Source: Lederbergia citrea
GTDB lineage: Bacteria; Bacillota; Bacilli; Bacillales; Bacillaceae_C
Assembly (NCBI RefSeq): GCF_018343525.1
Contig: NZ_JAGYPH010000003.1
Span: 435,486 to 499,485, forward strand
Length of the DNA stretch: 64,000 bases
Direction: 5' to 3'
Numbering within the stretch: position 1 is the first letter of the stretch; every line of letters begins with the position of its first letter. The position numbers and the translations under genes are program-made. Below are positions 1-7,964 of this stretch, in pieces. Below the pieces are notes generated by a model. That model had not been told where the DNA came from and did no database searches. It saw nothing but the letters and a program-made list of their open reading frames with translations.

Positions 1-1194
1 AGCTTTACTGCTTGCAAGTGTTATCTCTATCGTTTTCTTTTCGCTGCCACGGTACACTTTCAACGCCACCTTGTCGCCAGCCTTCAGTTCTTTGTATAAA
101 AACTTTCTCAAATCACCCGTGTTTTTTACTTCCGTACCATTAATCTCAACAATGACATCCTTTACCTCAACCCCCGCTTTTGCTGCAGCCGATTCCGAAT
201 CAAGTGCAGTTACCACCGTACCTCCACCAACTTTTTCTGGCAGGTCCTGTAAAAGATTACGTGGAATTTGTTCAAGGTCAGTCAAGCTGACTCCCATATA
301 CGGCCGGTCAATTTGCCCATGCTTGATCATTTCTTCAATCAGCGGAATTGCATCATTGCTCGGAATGGCAAACCCGAGCCCTTCCACCCCATTCTCAGCA
401 ATTTTCAAACTGTTAATGCCGATGACTGTACCTTCTGCATTCAGCAAAGCCCCGCCACTATTTCCAGGATTAATCGCTGCATCTGTTTGAATGACATTTA
501 AATCCCATTCACCCGCTGAAGTTTTTACGTTTACAGATCGATTGACCGCACTGACAATCCCTTGTGTAACCGTTCTTGAAAAATCAAGTCCAAGCGGATT
601 GCCGATCGCAACAACTTGATCCCCAGCTCTTAATTGGTCAGAGTCGCCGAACTCGAGAACAGCCTCTGCATATTTTGCATCGATTTTTAAAACAGCAAGA
701 TCGCTCAAAGCATCCGCACCCACAAGCTCTGCTGTTGTTTTCTCTCCGTTTTCGAGCGAAATTTCGAGCTTCTCTGCCCCCTCAATCACGTGATTATTCG
801 TTACGATAAAAGCATTATCTCCTTCTTTTTTAAAAATGACACCTGAACCTGATCCTCTTTCCACAGTTTCAGCAAACGGGGATAAACGGTTGCTTTCATT
901 TTGGAAATTGACGATTCCAACTATCGCCTTCGAAGAATGTTCCACCATATCCGCTAGTGAATTTGTGCTGGCTGATGTCTGCTGCACTGTATAAGAATTT
1001 GTTTTTTCAGTTTGAGCTGATGGAGCTGAAACTTCACCAGCCTGAAAAAGTGATGTATTCGCTACAGCCGTTAACGTTAAAAGCGATCCAATCACACCCG
1101 CGCCCATGGTAGATAGAAATTTTGCCAATCTTGGCTTTCCTTTTTGCCAACGGTTTTTTTCTATATTGTTATTTTCATTCATTTCTTTCATCAT
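1..1194 (-). CDS. HtrA/DegP-type trypsin-like serine protease, 3' end outside window
   Basis: Membrane-anchored protease of the S1C family, which degrades misfolded exported proteins at the outer membrane face. The 398 codons present run from ATG at 1194 (GGAGG 5 bases upstream) to the window edge with the frame still open. A cytoplasmic lysine-rich stretch is followed by one membrane segment (about residues 28-50), a Ser/Thr-rich linker and the protease domain. The triad is visible as TNNHVI (His near 135), SDLAVLK (Asp near 165) and NPGNSGGAL (Ser near 246). A PDZ domain starts near 275 (RPYMGVSL) and is incomplete. Bacillus homologues (HtrA, HtrB, HtrC) share this plan and I cannot tell which one this is. 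No clear CssR box was found upstream. Nothing looks broken. Confidence 0.95.
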   Translation of the reverse strand, partial: MMKEMNENNNIEKNRWQKGKPRLAKFLSTMGAGVIGSLLTLTAVANTSLFQAGEVSAPSAQTEKTNSYTVQQTSASTNSLADMVEHSSKAIVGIVNFQNESNRLSPFAETVERGSGSGVIFKKEGDNAFIVTNNHVIEGAEKLEISLENGEKTTAELVGADALSDLAVLKIDAKYAEAVLEFGDSDQLRAGDQVVAIGNPLGLDFSRTVTQGIVSAVNRSVNVKTSAGEWDLNVIQTDAAINPGNSGGALLNAEGTVIGINSLKIAENGVEGLGFAIPSNDAIPLIEEMIKHGQIDRPYMGVSLTDLEQIPRNLLQDLPEKVGGGTVVTALDSESAAAKAGVEVKDVIVEINGTEVKNTGDLRKFLYKELKAGDKVALKVYRGSEKKTIEITLASSKA

Positions 1195-1325
1195 CGTTTC
1201 CTCCCGGCTATCGATTTATTGTCTTTATCATAGCCAAGAGATATGAACAAATTATTAACGAAGTTTTAAATAAAAGGACAAAAGCGTATACTTATTTATC
1301 AAGACAGCCTGTTCAATTTCTACAT

Positions 1326-1354
1326 TTGACGTTCTCCGCTTTGGACTTTATAAT
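1326..1354 (+). promoter_or_regulatory. SigA-type promoter of the riboswitch transcript
   Basis: TTGACG at 1326-1331 and TATAAT at 1349-1354 are separated by exactly 17 bases. Transcription would start near 1361, about 25 bases before the conserved part of the yybP-ykoY element. This is the only near-consensus promoter seen for the rightward transcript into the kinase-like gene. Confidence 0.75.
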
Positions 1355-1384
1355 AAACCAAATAAACATTTAAATATTTCTTCC

Positions 1385-1480
1385 ACTTAAGGGGAGTAGC
1401 TATACAATAAAGTCGTCAATACAGGATTCTTTCCTCGGCTTTGTTGGCAACTTACGCGGTTGTTTGCGAGACCTTACCTA
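1385..1480 (+). ncRNA. yybP-ykoY (manganese) riboswitch aptamer
   Basis: The segment carries the class hallmarks: AAGGGGAGTAGC at the 5' side (1388-1399), a GTCGTCAATAC-type stem, GTTGGCAAC, and a GCGAGACCTTACC 3' side whose CCTTA can pair with the 5' TAAGG to close P1. In characterised members Mn2+ stabilises P1 and prevents a terminator from forming, so expression turns on. Here the 3' strand of P1 is also the 5' arm of the terminator at 1468-1500, as that mechanism requires. The usual targets are Mn exporters (MntP, YybP, TerC-like). Here the next gene is a kinase-like protein, which is odd. The identification rests on motif reading and not on a covariance search. Confidence 0.85.
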
Positions 1481-1500
1481 TTTTTGGTAAGGTCTCTTTA
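1468..1500 (+). terminator. Riboswitch expression-platform terminator
   Basis: GAGACCTTACC and GGTAAGGTCTC form a perfect 11-bp stem around a short loop, followed by TTTATTTTT. The 5' arm overlaps the closing stem of the yybP-ykoY aptamer, so aptamer and terminator exclude each other. Confidence 0.85.
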
Positions 1501-1507
1501 TTTTTAG

Positions 1508-1542
1508 ACGTTATAACCAAAAATTGGTTATAACGTTTTTTT
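1508..1542 (+). terminator. Second, perfect terminator-like hairpin after the riboswitch
   Basis: ACGTTATAACCAA and TTGGTTATAACGT form a perfect 13-bp inverted repeat with a 3-base loop, then seven T. It stands between the riboswitch terminator and the ribosome binding site of the kinase-like gene, so a transcript that escapes the first terminator meets a second. It could instead be a protein operator, since it is a 29-bp near-perfect palindrome. Confidence 0.7.
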
Positions 1543-1562
1543 ATTCGAAAGGAGCTCTCATT

Positions 1563-2198
1563 TTGAATGACTTTGAACAACTAGCGAAAAGTGTAATTAT
1601 TAAATATAAAAATAAAAAACCTGAGCTTGTTGATTATGATAAATCTTTATCACTCACTGGCGTTGGCCGAAGTGCGTTTGTATTTAAAATAAAAGCGACA
1701 AATAAGGTAATGAAGGTGTCTTTTCCGAAGCATCACTATATTGCTCAAGAAGAAGCTGACATATATAGCAGCATCCAACACATTGATTACTATCCGACCT
1801 TGCATGAAGCTGGCTCTAATTATATTGTGATTGATTATATTGAAGGCTACACATTCTTTGAATGTCTAACTCTAGGAATCCGTATTTCAGAAGAGGAAAT
1901 AAAGGAGGTAGACAACGCCTTATATCTAGCCCGGAAGGAAGGATTGAATCCTTCTGATATTCATTTGCGAAATATATTTAAGACCTTTAAGGGCGAGATA
2001 AAAATGATTGACGTAGCTCGCTTTCGTCAAACAAAAGCCTGTAATCAATGGGGGGATTTAAAAGGTGCTTATCGTTTCTATACAAAACCATTTTTTCCAA
2101 AAAAGATTCCCGCTTGCATTCTAAATGGAATTGCAGCTTTTTATAAAAATGTTTATAGGAAAGATGCGATTCCAGAGAATGTCAATGCTAATTCTTAG
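1563..2198 (+). CDS. Small protein kinase-like protein (YrzF-like)
   Basis: A 211-residue single-domain protein kinase fold, probably cytosolic and similar in size to the YrzF group of Bacillus. The TTG start at 1563 is chosen because AAAGGAG lies 8 bases before it. An upstream in-frame TTG (1524) falls inside the terminator hairpin. Kinase features seen: glycine-rich loop GVGRSAFVFKI (33-43), MKVSF with the probable ATP lysine at 51, a catalytic loop reading SDIHLRNIF in which Asp132 and Asn137 stand for the HRD-N pattern, and MIDVARF (Asp150) for DFG. HRD and DFG are thus both degenerate, as is usual in this group. The substrate is unknown. It is the only gene downstream of the manganese riboswitch, and no other promoter is evident, so it may be Mn-responsive. 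Confidence 0.8.
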   Translation: MNDFEQLAKSVIIKYKNKKPELVDYDKSLSLTGVGRSAFVFKIKATNKVMKVSFPKHHYIAQEEADIYSSIQHIDYYPTLHEAGSNYIVIDYIEGYTFFECLTLGIRISEEEIKEVDNALYLARKEGLNPSDIHLRNIFKTFKGEIKMIDVARFRQTKACNQWGDLKGAYRFYTKPFFPKKIPACILNGIAAFYKNVYRKDAIPENVNANS

Positions 2199-2378
2199 GG
2201 GAAACAGGAAAAAAAGAACCCTAAAAGACAATTAGGCCCTATTTTCAAACCTTTTAACAACCGTAAAATTTAAGTGATTTTTGATATCGAAGTACCATAC
2301 CAGAGAATCATTCCGCACGGGTGGTAGATGAAATGGTTGAAGCTGTGATTTAGAAAAGTAAAATATACTACTTTATTG

Positions 2379-2490
2379 GGGTCCGCTCGACTCCTGCGGG
2401 ATCTGCGAGCCAGCCGAGACCCTGCAGGAGCGTAGCGACGAAGCGGCTCGGCGCTCGCCCCGCGGAAAGCGAGCGGTAAGCTTCGGAAAA
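2379..2490. repeat. GC-rich structured intergenic repeat
   Basis: A strikingly GC-rich island in AT-rich surroundings. CCGCTCG (2383-2389) and CGAGCGG (2470-2476) are outer inverted arms. CTCCTGC (2391-2397) and GCAGGAG (2424-2430) are inner arms, and GAGCC/GGCTC words recur. From memory, elements with CCGCGGAAAGCGAGCGG are dispersed through many Bacillaceae genomes. Only this copy is in the window. Open frames crossing it are not considered genes. Confidence 0.7.
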
Positions 2491-2518
2491 CCCGCATTAT
2501 CCAATATAAAAATAAAAA

Positions 2519-2587
2519 ACTGTAGACAACTCGTTTTTTCGAGTTTGTCTACAGTCTGAAAAGAATGGAGCATTTTCCATTCTTTTT
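2519..2587 (-). terminator. Terminator pair after the TauE/SafE gene
   Basis: CTGTAGACAA...TTGTCTACAG forms a long stem (2520-2554) followed, on the minus strand, by TTTTTTATTTTTAT. A second small hairpin, GAATGGA/TCCATTC (2563-2583), is followed by TTTTTT on the plus strand. They sit 3' of the leftward permease gene and could stop transcription from both sides. Confidence 0.75.
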
Positions 2588-2591
2588 TCAC

Positions 2592-3398
2592 TTAAATAAG
2601 ATAACGCACCATATTATAAATATTTAAAAATAAGATGGCCAACAGAGTGAAATTAAAAACCTTCTCTATTTGGCGATTACTAATTCTTTGATAAATGACG
2701 GCACCGATTAAACCGCCTAGGCCGCCTCCCACAATCATAAATCCAAGTACTTGGATATCTAAATCAGCAAAACCTGTCGTTGAAGCCGTCATGACAAGTG
2801 AGGCTAATTGCGAGAAAAAGATAATGAAAATCGAGTTAATCGTTGATTCTTTCGTACTCATTGAAAACGCTAGCGCAAGGGTCGCCATATTCAGGGGTCC
2901 CCCTCCGATTCCTAAGAAGGAAGAAAAGGTTCCTAATCCGAAGCCTACGATAAAAATGATTACAATATTATGCAGTTGATAAGTTTCTATTTTCGCCTTG
3001 TTTTTTACAAACAAAAAAATGACCAACATTAAGGCTGCCAAAATTCCTGCCTGAAAAACGGTAATGATGTTTTGGTTCTCGATCTGGCCCACAAGGTGAT
3101 TCAATGTCAATTTACCAAAAATCCCACCTGCAATGGAACCTAACGCAAGAACGAAACTGATCTTCCCTTTTACTTTAATCCTTGCGCGCGCTGCATTGAT
3201 TAAAGACACACAAGCCATCGAAAAAACGGTTGCCGCTGATAGTATGCCGATAGTCGTGACATCATAATGGCCAAGGAAATCGAGCGCAGGCTTAATAATT
3301 ATTCCGCCGCCCAGCCCTGCCATTGCTCCAAATGTAGATGCAACTAGTCCAACTAAGAAGTATATGAGCGCGATACGTAACGACCCCCAAAGGTGCAA
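2592..3398 (-). CDS. TauE/SafE family permease (sulfite/organosulfur or anion exporter type)
   Basis: A 268-residue membrane protein with about eight hydrophobic segments in two halves. The glycine-rich family signatures are GAMAGLGGGIIIKP near 24-37 and FLGIGGGPLN near 161-170. Members move sulfite, sulfoacetate or other small anions across the cytoplasmic membrane, and the substrate cannot be read here. The start is uncertain: TTG at 3398 has a weak GGAAG only 4 bases away, and no ATG is available at the usual N-terminus. It stands alone, separated from the MATE gene by 41 bases with no terminator between, so read-through from the MATE promoter is possible. Confidence 0.85.
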   Translation of the reverse strand: MHLWGSLRIALIYFLVGLVASTFGAMAGLGGGIIIKPALDFLGHYDVTTIGILSAATVFSMACVSLINAARARIKVKGKISFVLALGSIAGGIFGKLTLNHLVGQIENQNIITVFQAGILAALMLVIFLFVKNKAKIETYQLHNIVIIFIVGFGLGTFSSFLGIGGGPLNMATLALAFSMSTKESTINSIFIIFFSQLASLVMTASTTGFADLDIQVLGFMIVGGGLGGLIGAVIYQRISNRQIEKVFNFTLLAILFLNIYNMVRYLI

Positions 3399-3439
3399 TA
3401 TCTTCCAATTATAAAAAACGATATGCTTTGAATCAATTT

Positions 3440-4777
3440 TTACGCTTTTTCAAATAGCTCTCGTTTTCTCCATTTACCAAATCGATAGTAAGCAAAAGCG
3501 AAAATGCTGCTGATGACGAAACTAACTCCCATCCCCACCGCGATGCCTTTTTCACCAAGTAAATCGGAAAACCAATATGTTAGTGGATAACGAAGTACCC
3601 AAAATGAAATGATGTTCAATATCAATACTTGGAATGCTGCACCCGATGCCCGAACAACTCCGTTCCAAACAAAGTTAAAGCCTAAGAACGGAAAGAAAAA
3701 GGCGATGATTTTTACATATTCTGTCCCAAATCTCACGGACGCTTCGTCCGAAATGAACATCCGTATGCCCCGGTCTGCAAAGATAAAGATAAAAATAGCA
3801 GCAACGATCATCGTAGCTAAATTTAATAAAGTGGCATAAGTTGTGATTTGGCGGACGCGCTGCCACTTTCCTGCAGCAATATTTTGCCCTGCCATACTAT
3901 TAACCGCTGTGCCAAGTGCATGTGCCGGAAGCATGATGAGGCTGTCGAGCCGTTGTGCAGCTCCAAATCCTGCAACGGCATCACTCCCGAAAGCAGTAAT
4001 GACGCTCATAATGGCAGCCATTCCAGCGGACATAATCGTCATCTGCATCCCTGATGGTATTCCCTGCTTTAAGATGAGAGAAACTTCCTCCTTTTTCGGA
4101 AGAGTAGGAACCGAAAATGGAATGAGCCGATGGTATAAGCTTACAAAAAGTCCATAAAAGAAAGCCGTCCCTTGTGCCACAATCGTTGCATAAGCTGCTC
4201 CTTCAATGCCCCAATTAAATGTGTAAATAAATAATGGATCCAAAACAGTATTTAAGATAACCGCAATCAACACGAAACGCAGCGGTGTCTTACTATTTCC
4301 GACTGCCCGAAATACAGTTCCGATAAAGTTATAACCGAATAAAAATAGAATACCTAAAAAATTTATTTGCAAATAGCTTGCTGCTTCTTCAATCATTGAA
4401 GCGGGAGTACCAAGCAATGTTAATATATTCTCTGAAAATATGTATCCAGTAACTCCGAGAATGATTGCCATGCTTCCCAAGATGACTGTAAAAGCATTCA
4501 CATAGCTTTTTAACCGCGCTGGGTCATCTTTTCCTTTTAATTGCGATAAAATTGTCAATGTCGCATTGTTAACACCAATAATAAACGATAAAACAGTGAA
4601 AATTACTGTACTGGATAAAGCTACGGCGCCGAGTGCATTCGCCCCGAGCAAATTCCCCACCCATAAACTATCAATAAACTGATAAGAGACTTGCAGAAGG
4701 TTAGTAACCAAAATCGGGATGGAGAATGTTAGCAGCTGCCGCCATATATTGCCGTTCGTGAAATCTTGTTGCTTCAT
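3440..4777 (-). CDS. MATE family multidrug/sodium antiporter
   Basis: A 445-residue integral membrane protein with about twelve hydrophobic segments arranged as two MatE repeats (roughly 12-175 and 230-400). It begins NIWRQLLTFSIPILVTNLLQ, a typical MATE N-terminus. The family exports cationic drugs and metabolites in exchange for Na+ or H+. The ATG at 4777 has AAAGGAAG upstream. Length is normal and no regulator adjoins it. The start precedes a 135-base gap holding the terminator of the next leftward operon. Confidence 0.92.
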   Translation of the reverse strand: MKQQDFTNGNIWRQLLTFSIPILVTNLLQVSYQFIDSLWVGNLLGANALGAVALSSTVIFTVLSFIIGVNNATLTILSQLKGKDDPARLKSYVNAFTVILGSMAIILGVTGYIFSENILTLLGTPASMIEEAASYLQINFLGILFLFGYNFIGTVFRAVGNSKTPLRFVLIAVILNTVLDPLFIYTFNWGIEGAAYATIVAQGTAFFYGLFVSLYHRLIPFSVPTLPKKEEVSLILKQGIPSGMQMTIMSAGMAAIMSVITAFGSDAVAGFGAAQRLDSLIMLPAHALGTAVNSMAGQNIAAGKWQRVRQITTYATLLNLATMIVAAIFIFIFADRGIRMFISDEASVRFGTEYVKIIAFFFPFLGFNFVWNGVVRASGAAFQVLILNIISFWVLRYPLTYWFSDLLGEKGIAVGMGVSFVISSIFAFAYYRFGKWRKRELFEKA

Positions 4778-4853
4778 TTAAATAGCTTCCTTTCTAAATG
4801 AGAAACCTATTCTAAATCCCTATCATTATAGCATGTTTAATGATGAGAATAGA

Positions 4854-4883
4854 AAAACCCGGCCGAGAATGGCCGAGTTTTAC
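4854..4883 (-). terminator. Terminator of the AraC-led sugar operon
   Basis: On the minus strand AAAACTCGGCC and GGCCGGGTTTTT form an imperfect stem followed by T residues, 55 bases after the stop of the last oxidoreductase gene. Flanking A and T runs allow it to work in both directions. Confidence 0.7.
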
Positions 4884-4937
4884 GATAAGAGCAGTGATTT
4901 ACATTTTCGCAAGGACGATTGCGCAAAAAACAATAGG

Positions 4938-6017
4938 CTATTCCAACCTCACTGCTTGCTTTTGAGCAATCAGACAAAGCTCCGCTGTTTTAAACGCATG
5001 ATCTTGTGTCATCGCATTTTCCGTACGGTTGATGCAGTCAAGAATGAATTCACCGAAAAATGGAAAACCAACTTTCCCTTTTACTGAATAGTGGTATGTG
5101 CCTTCATTATTGGACAAATACACTTGATCCCCTTCATCATCTCTTGCAATATCAATATACTTTCTTACTTCTATATAGCCTTCCGATCCGAGGATAAATG
5201 TCCGTCCATCTCCCCACACACCTAATCCCGCGGGTGTCAGCCAATCGACGCGGAAATAATGTGTTGCGCCGTTAGCACCGACAATCATACAGTCGCCAAA
5301 ATCCTCGAGCTCGGGGTATTCTTTTGCCGTATAATTGGCAACTTGGCTTCTCACCACTTCTGCATCGGTATTGGCACTGTAATATAGAAACTGTTCGATT
5401 TGATGGCTGCCGATATCGCAAAGAATTCCGCCATATTTTTCTTTCTGGAAAAACCATTCTGGCCTTGAAGGCGCATTGAGAAGATGCGGTGCTAAATTCG
5501 ATACTTGAAGAACACGGCCAATCGCACCCTCCTTAATTAAATTCCCTACATATACCGCGCTCTCTACATGTAGTCGTTCTGAATAATAGACCATGTATTT
5601 CTTGCCGGTCTTTTCTACTGTCTCTTTTGCCGCTTCCAATTGCTCGAGCGTCGTAAATGGAGTCTTGTCGGTAAAATAATCCTTCCCGCTTTCCATGACA
5701 CGAACACCGAGCGGACCCCGCTCAGATGGAATGGCAGCCGCAGCAACCAGCTTTATTTCATCATCTTTTAAAATTTGTTCTACACTATCAGCTGCTTGCG
5801 CTTCTGGAAATGACTCGATAAATTTCCTTACTTTTGCTGGATCTGGATCATAAACATATTTGAGGGTAGCGCCCGCTTCCACTAACCCATTGCACATACC
5901 ATAAATATGGCCATGATCAAGAGCCATTGCCGCAATGACAAATTCGCCTTCCTCAACAACTCGATTTACTCCGCCTTTAGGTGCATAGTTCATTCCATCT
6001 TTTTTCATGGCAGTCAA
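4938..6017 (-). CDS. Gfo/Idh/MocA family oxidoreductase
   Basis: A 359-residue NAD(P)-dependent sugar or polyol dehydrogenase family protein. The TTG start at 6017 is selected because AGGAGG is 6 bases before it. The frame opens further upstream but without a site, and the ATG at 6008 would be too far away. The N-terminal Rossmann part reads VIAAMALDHGHIYGMCNGL, with FTDKTP in place of the usual EKP at the nicotinamide-facing lysine. The C-terminal half has the family's beta-sheet domain (GSEGYIEVRKY). Last gene of the AraC-isomerase-oxidoreductase operon, 13 bases after the preceding stop. It probably works on the same sugar as its neighbour. The substrate is unknown. Confidence 0.88.
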   Translation of the reverse strand: MTAMKKDGMNYAPKGGVNRVVEEGEFVIAAMALDHGHIYGMCNGLVEAGATLKYVYDPDPAKVRKFIESFPEAQAADSVEQILKDDEIKLVAAAAIPSERGPLGVRVMESGKDYFTDKTPFTTLEQLEAAKETVEKTGKKYMVYYSERLHVESAVYVGNLIKEGAIGRVLQVSNLAPHLLNAPSRPEWFFQKEKYGGILCDIGSHQIEQFLYYSANTDAEVVRSQVANYTAKEYPELEDFGDCMIVGANGATHYFRVDWLTPAGLGVWGDGRTFILGSEGYIEVRKYIDIARDDEGDQVYLSNNEGTYHYSVKGKVGFPFFGEFILDCINRTENAMTQDHAFKTAELCLIAQKQAVRLE

Positions 6018-6030
6018 ATTACCCCTCCTA

Positions 6031-7194
6031 TCAATGTGTTCCACTCACATCCAAAGTTACTTGCTCTACCTCCGGTTTTTCATATTTCGATTCCTTAATT
6101 TTCTCTTGTAATTTTTCGTAATAAAGATCTTCATCAATTGGCATGTCTACCCAATCATCTGTCCAACTCGATAAATAAACAGCGTTGGATATGGCCAAAC
6201 TTTTTATTCCTTCTTCACCTGGGGCAAGCAGATCTGCTCCATGTAAAATGGCATCTACCCAGTTTCTCAATATTCCAATATGCTCAGTTGATTTTCCGTG
6301 GACCGGAATGTCAATTTTCCAACATTCAGGCTCACCAAATCCACCTTTGTATTCTCGGTTAAACTCCCGCTCCGATTGTCGCAATCTCCAAAATGTCAGT
6401 TTATTATCTTCGACGACAAGTTTGCCTCTGTCGCCAGCCACTTCGAATCGATTCGTGCCTGGCGCTTCGCCTGTAGATGTAACAAACAGCCCTGTGGCTC
6501 CATTTTCATACTCTACATATGCGGTTACGTCGTCTTCCACTTCGATATCATGATACTTACCGAAACCACTAAATGCTCGGACACGCGTTGGCATCAAGCC
6601 TGTTGTCCATTGCCATAGATCGAGTTGGTGCGGCGATTGGTTGATCATTACGCCGCCACCTTCGCCTGCCCATGTCGCCCGCCAGCCGCCTGAATCATAA
6701 TAGCTTTGAGAGCGGTACCAATTCGTAATAATCCAATTCGTCCGTTTAATTTCACCTAGTTCGCCTGATGAAATCAATTCCCTCACCTTTTGGTAAAGGG
6801 GATTCGTTCTTTGATTGAACATCATGCTGAACACTTTTCCGCTTTTTCCAGCCGCTTCATTCATTTGCCTTACATTTTTCGTATAAACACCTGCTGGTTT
6901 TTCGCTAAGTACATGCAAACCACTCTCAAAAGCTTGGATTGCAAGCTTTGGATGATCATAATGCGGCGTAGCGATAATGACGGCATCAATATTCTCATTA
7001 TCAAAGAAGTCATCGAGAGAGGAGAATACTTGAACATCAGAACCGAATGTTTTATAGGCCCAGTCAACACGCTCTGGACGCTCATCACATACTGCGGTTA
7101 AAACGGCCCCTTGAACATTACCTTTAAAAATTTGGTTCGCATGGCTTGTTCCCATATTTCCTAAGCCGATAATGCCAACTTTCACTTCGCTCAT
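6031..7194 (-). CDS. Gfo/Idh/MocA family oxidoreductase
   Basis: A 387-residue dehydrogenase with a clear Rossmann start (KVGIIGLGNMGTSHANQI), the EKPAG catalytic lysine motif near residue 98, and a C-terminal GFO_IDH_MocA domain containing GGVMINQSPHQLDLWQW, whose histidine is characteristic of inositol and glucose-type members. The ATG at 7194 overlaps the stop of the upstream isomerase by four bases (ATGA), indicating translational coupling. Together with the isomerase and a second oxidoreductase it forms a set seen in inositol, scyllo-inositol or 3-keto-sugar pathways. Which one cannot be decided here. Confidence 0.92.
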   Translation of the reverse strand: MSEVKVGIIGLGNMGTSHANQIFKGNVQGAVLTAVCDERPERVDWAYKTFGSDVQVFSSLDDFFDNENIDAVIIATPHYDHPKLAIQAFESGLHVLSEKPAGVYTKNVRQMNEAAGKSGKVFSMMFNQRTNPLYQKVRELISSGELGEIKRTNWIITNWYRSQSYYDSGGWRATWAGEGGGVMINQSPHQLDLWQWTTGLMPTRVRAFSGFGKYHDIEVEDDVTAYVEYENGATGLFVTSTGEAPGTNRFEVAGDRGKLVVEDNKLTFWRLRQSEREFNREYKGGFGEPECWKIDIPVHGKSTEHIGILRNWVDAILHGADLLAPGEEGIKSLAISNAVYLSSWTDDWVDMPIDEDLYYEKLQEKIKESKYEKPEVEQVTLDVSGTH

Positions 7195-7952
7195 ATGAAA
7201 ACCACCTCTTTTAATTTCATTAAATTTTCAAGGCTGATTTGCAAGCTATCCATTGGGTTGCCGGGGCAAACGTCTTGTTCAACCGCATACCATTCCACAC
7301 CTGACTTTTCGCCCCATTGCAAAATTGGAACAAAATCAATCTTCCCTGAACCAACTTCCGCAAACGTTTCTGCTTCATCATTGGACATGTCCTTTAAATG
7401 AATGATTGGCATTCTGTTCACATACGGCTGAATGAAGGAAAGTGGATCACGGCCGCCTTTTTTAACCCAATACACATCAATTTCCGCTAAAATTAAATTC
7501 TCTTCAGTCGGTTCCAATATATATTCGAGCGCTGAAACGCCATCTATTTCTGTCTCAAATTCAAAAGCATGGTTATGATAGGAAATTCGATAATCGGAAG
7601 CTTTTTTTGCAGTTGCATTTAAACTATGTTTTAGCTTTTTATAACCTTCTACATTCCAATACTCTTTTGGTAAAAATGGACAGATAATATCTTTCGTTCC
7701 ATAAAGATCCGCTTCCTTTAAAACATTTTCAAGATCATTTTCAAGGCGATCTAAAGAAATATGCATACCTGCTGTCCGAAGACCTGTTTCTCTTAATGCA
7801 TCAGCCACTTCCTGTGGGTCATGATCAGCAGGAAGTGCCGATATTTGCACTCCAGCCCAACCCATTTTCTTGATTTCACGAAACGTTGGCGCTATCCCTT
7901 TTGCGAGTTCATTGCGAACCGTAAATAATTGTGCAGCAAATTTTTGTTCCAT
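7191..7952 (-). CDS. Sugar phosphate isomerase/epimerase (xylose isomerase-like TIM barrel)
   Basis: A 253-residue AP-endonuclease-2/IolE-type TIM barrel. Metal-binding positions are recognisable in YHNHAFEFE (near 140), ILAEIDVYWV (near 175) and PIIHLKDM (near 202), plus a late EVGSGKIDF and WYAVEQD. Such enzymes isomerise or dehydrate keto-sugars and inosose derivatives. It lies 12 bases downstream of the AraC gene and overlaps the next oxidoreductase by four bases, so the four genes form one transcript. No signal peptide, so cytosolic. Confidence 0.9.
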   Translation of the reverse strand: MEQKFAAQLFTVRNELAKGIAPTFREIKKMGWAGVQISALPADHDPQEVADALRETGLRTAGMHISLDRLENDLENVLKEADLYGTKDIICPFLPKEYWNVEGYKKLKHSLNATAKKASDYRISYHNHAFEFETEIDGVSALEYILEPTEENLILAEIDVYWVKKGGRDPLSFIQPYVNRMPIIHLKDMSNDEAETFAEVGSGKIDFVPILQWGEKSGVEWYAVEQDVCPGNPMDSLQISLENLMKLKEVVFI

Positions 7953-7964
7953 TCTCCATCTCTC

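Noticed and set aside
1122..1373. Plus-strand frame of 83 codons overlapping the start of the HtrA-type gene
   Set aside because: It is antisense to the protease signal region and extends through the riboswitch promoter, and it has no ribosome site.
2270..2591. Arginine-rich minus-strand frames across the GC-rich island
   Set aside because: They exist only because the repeat is GC-rich and lacks stops. They overlap a terminator and have no coding features.
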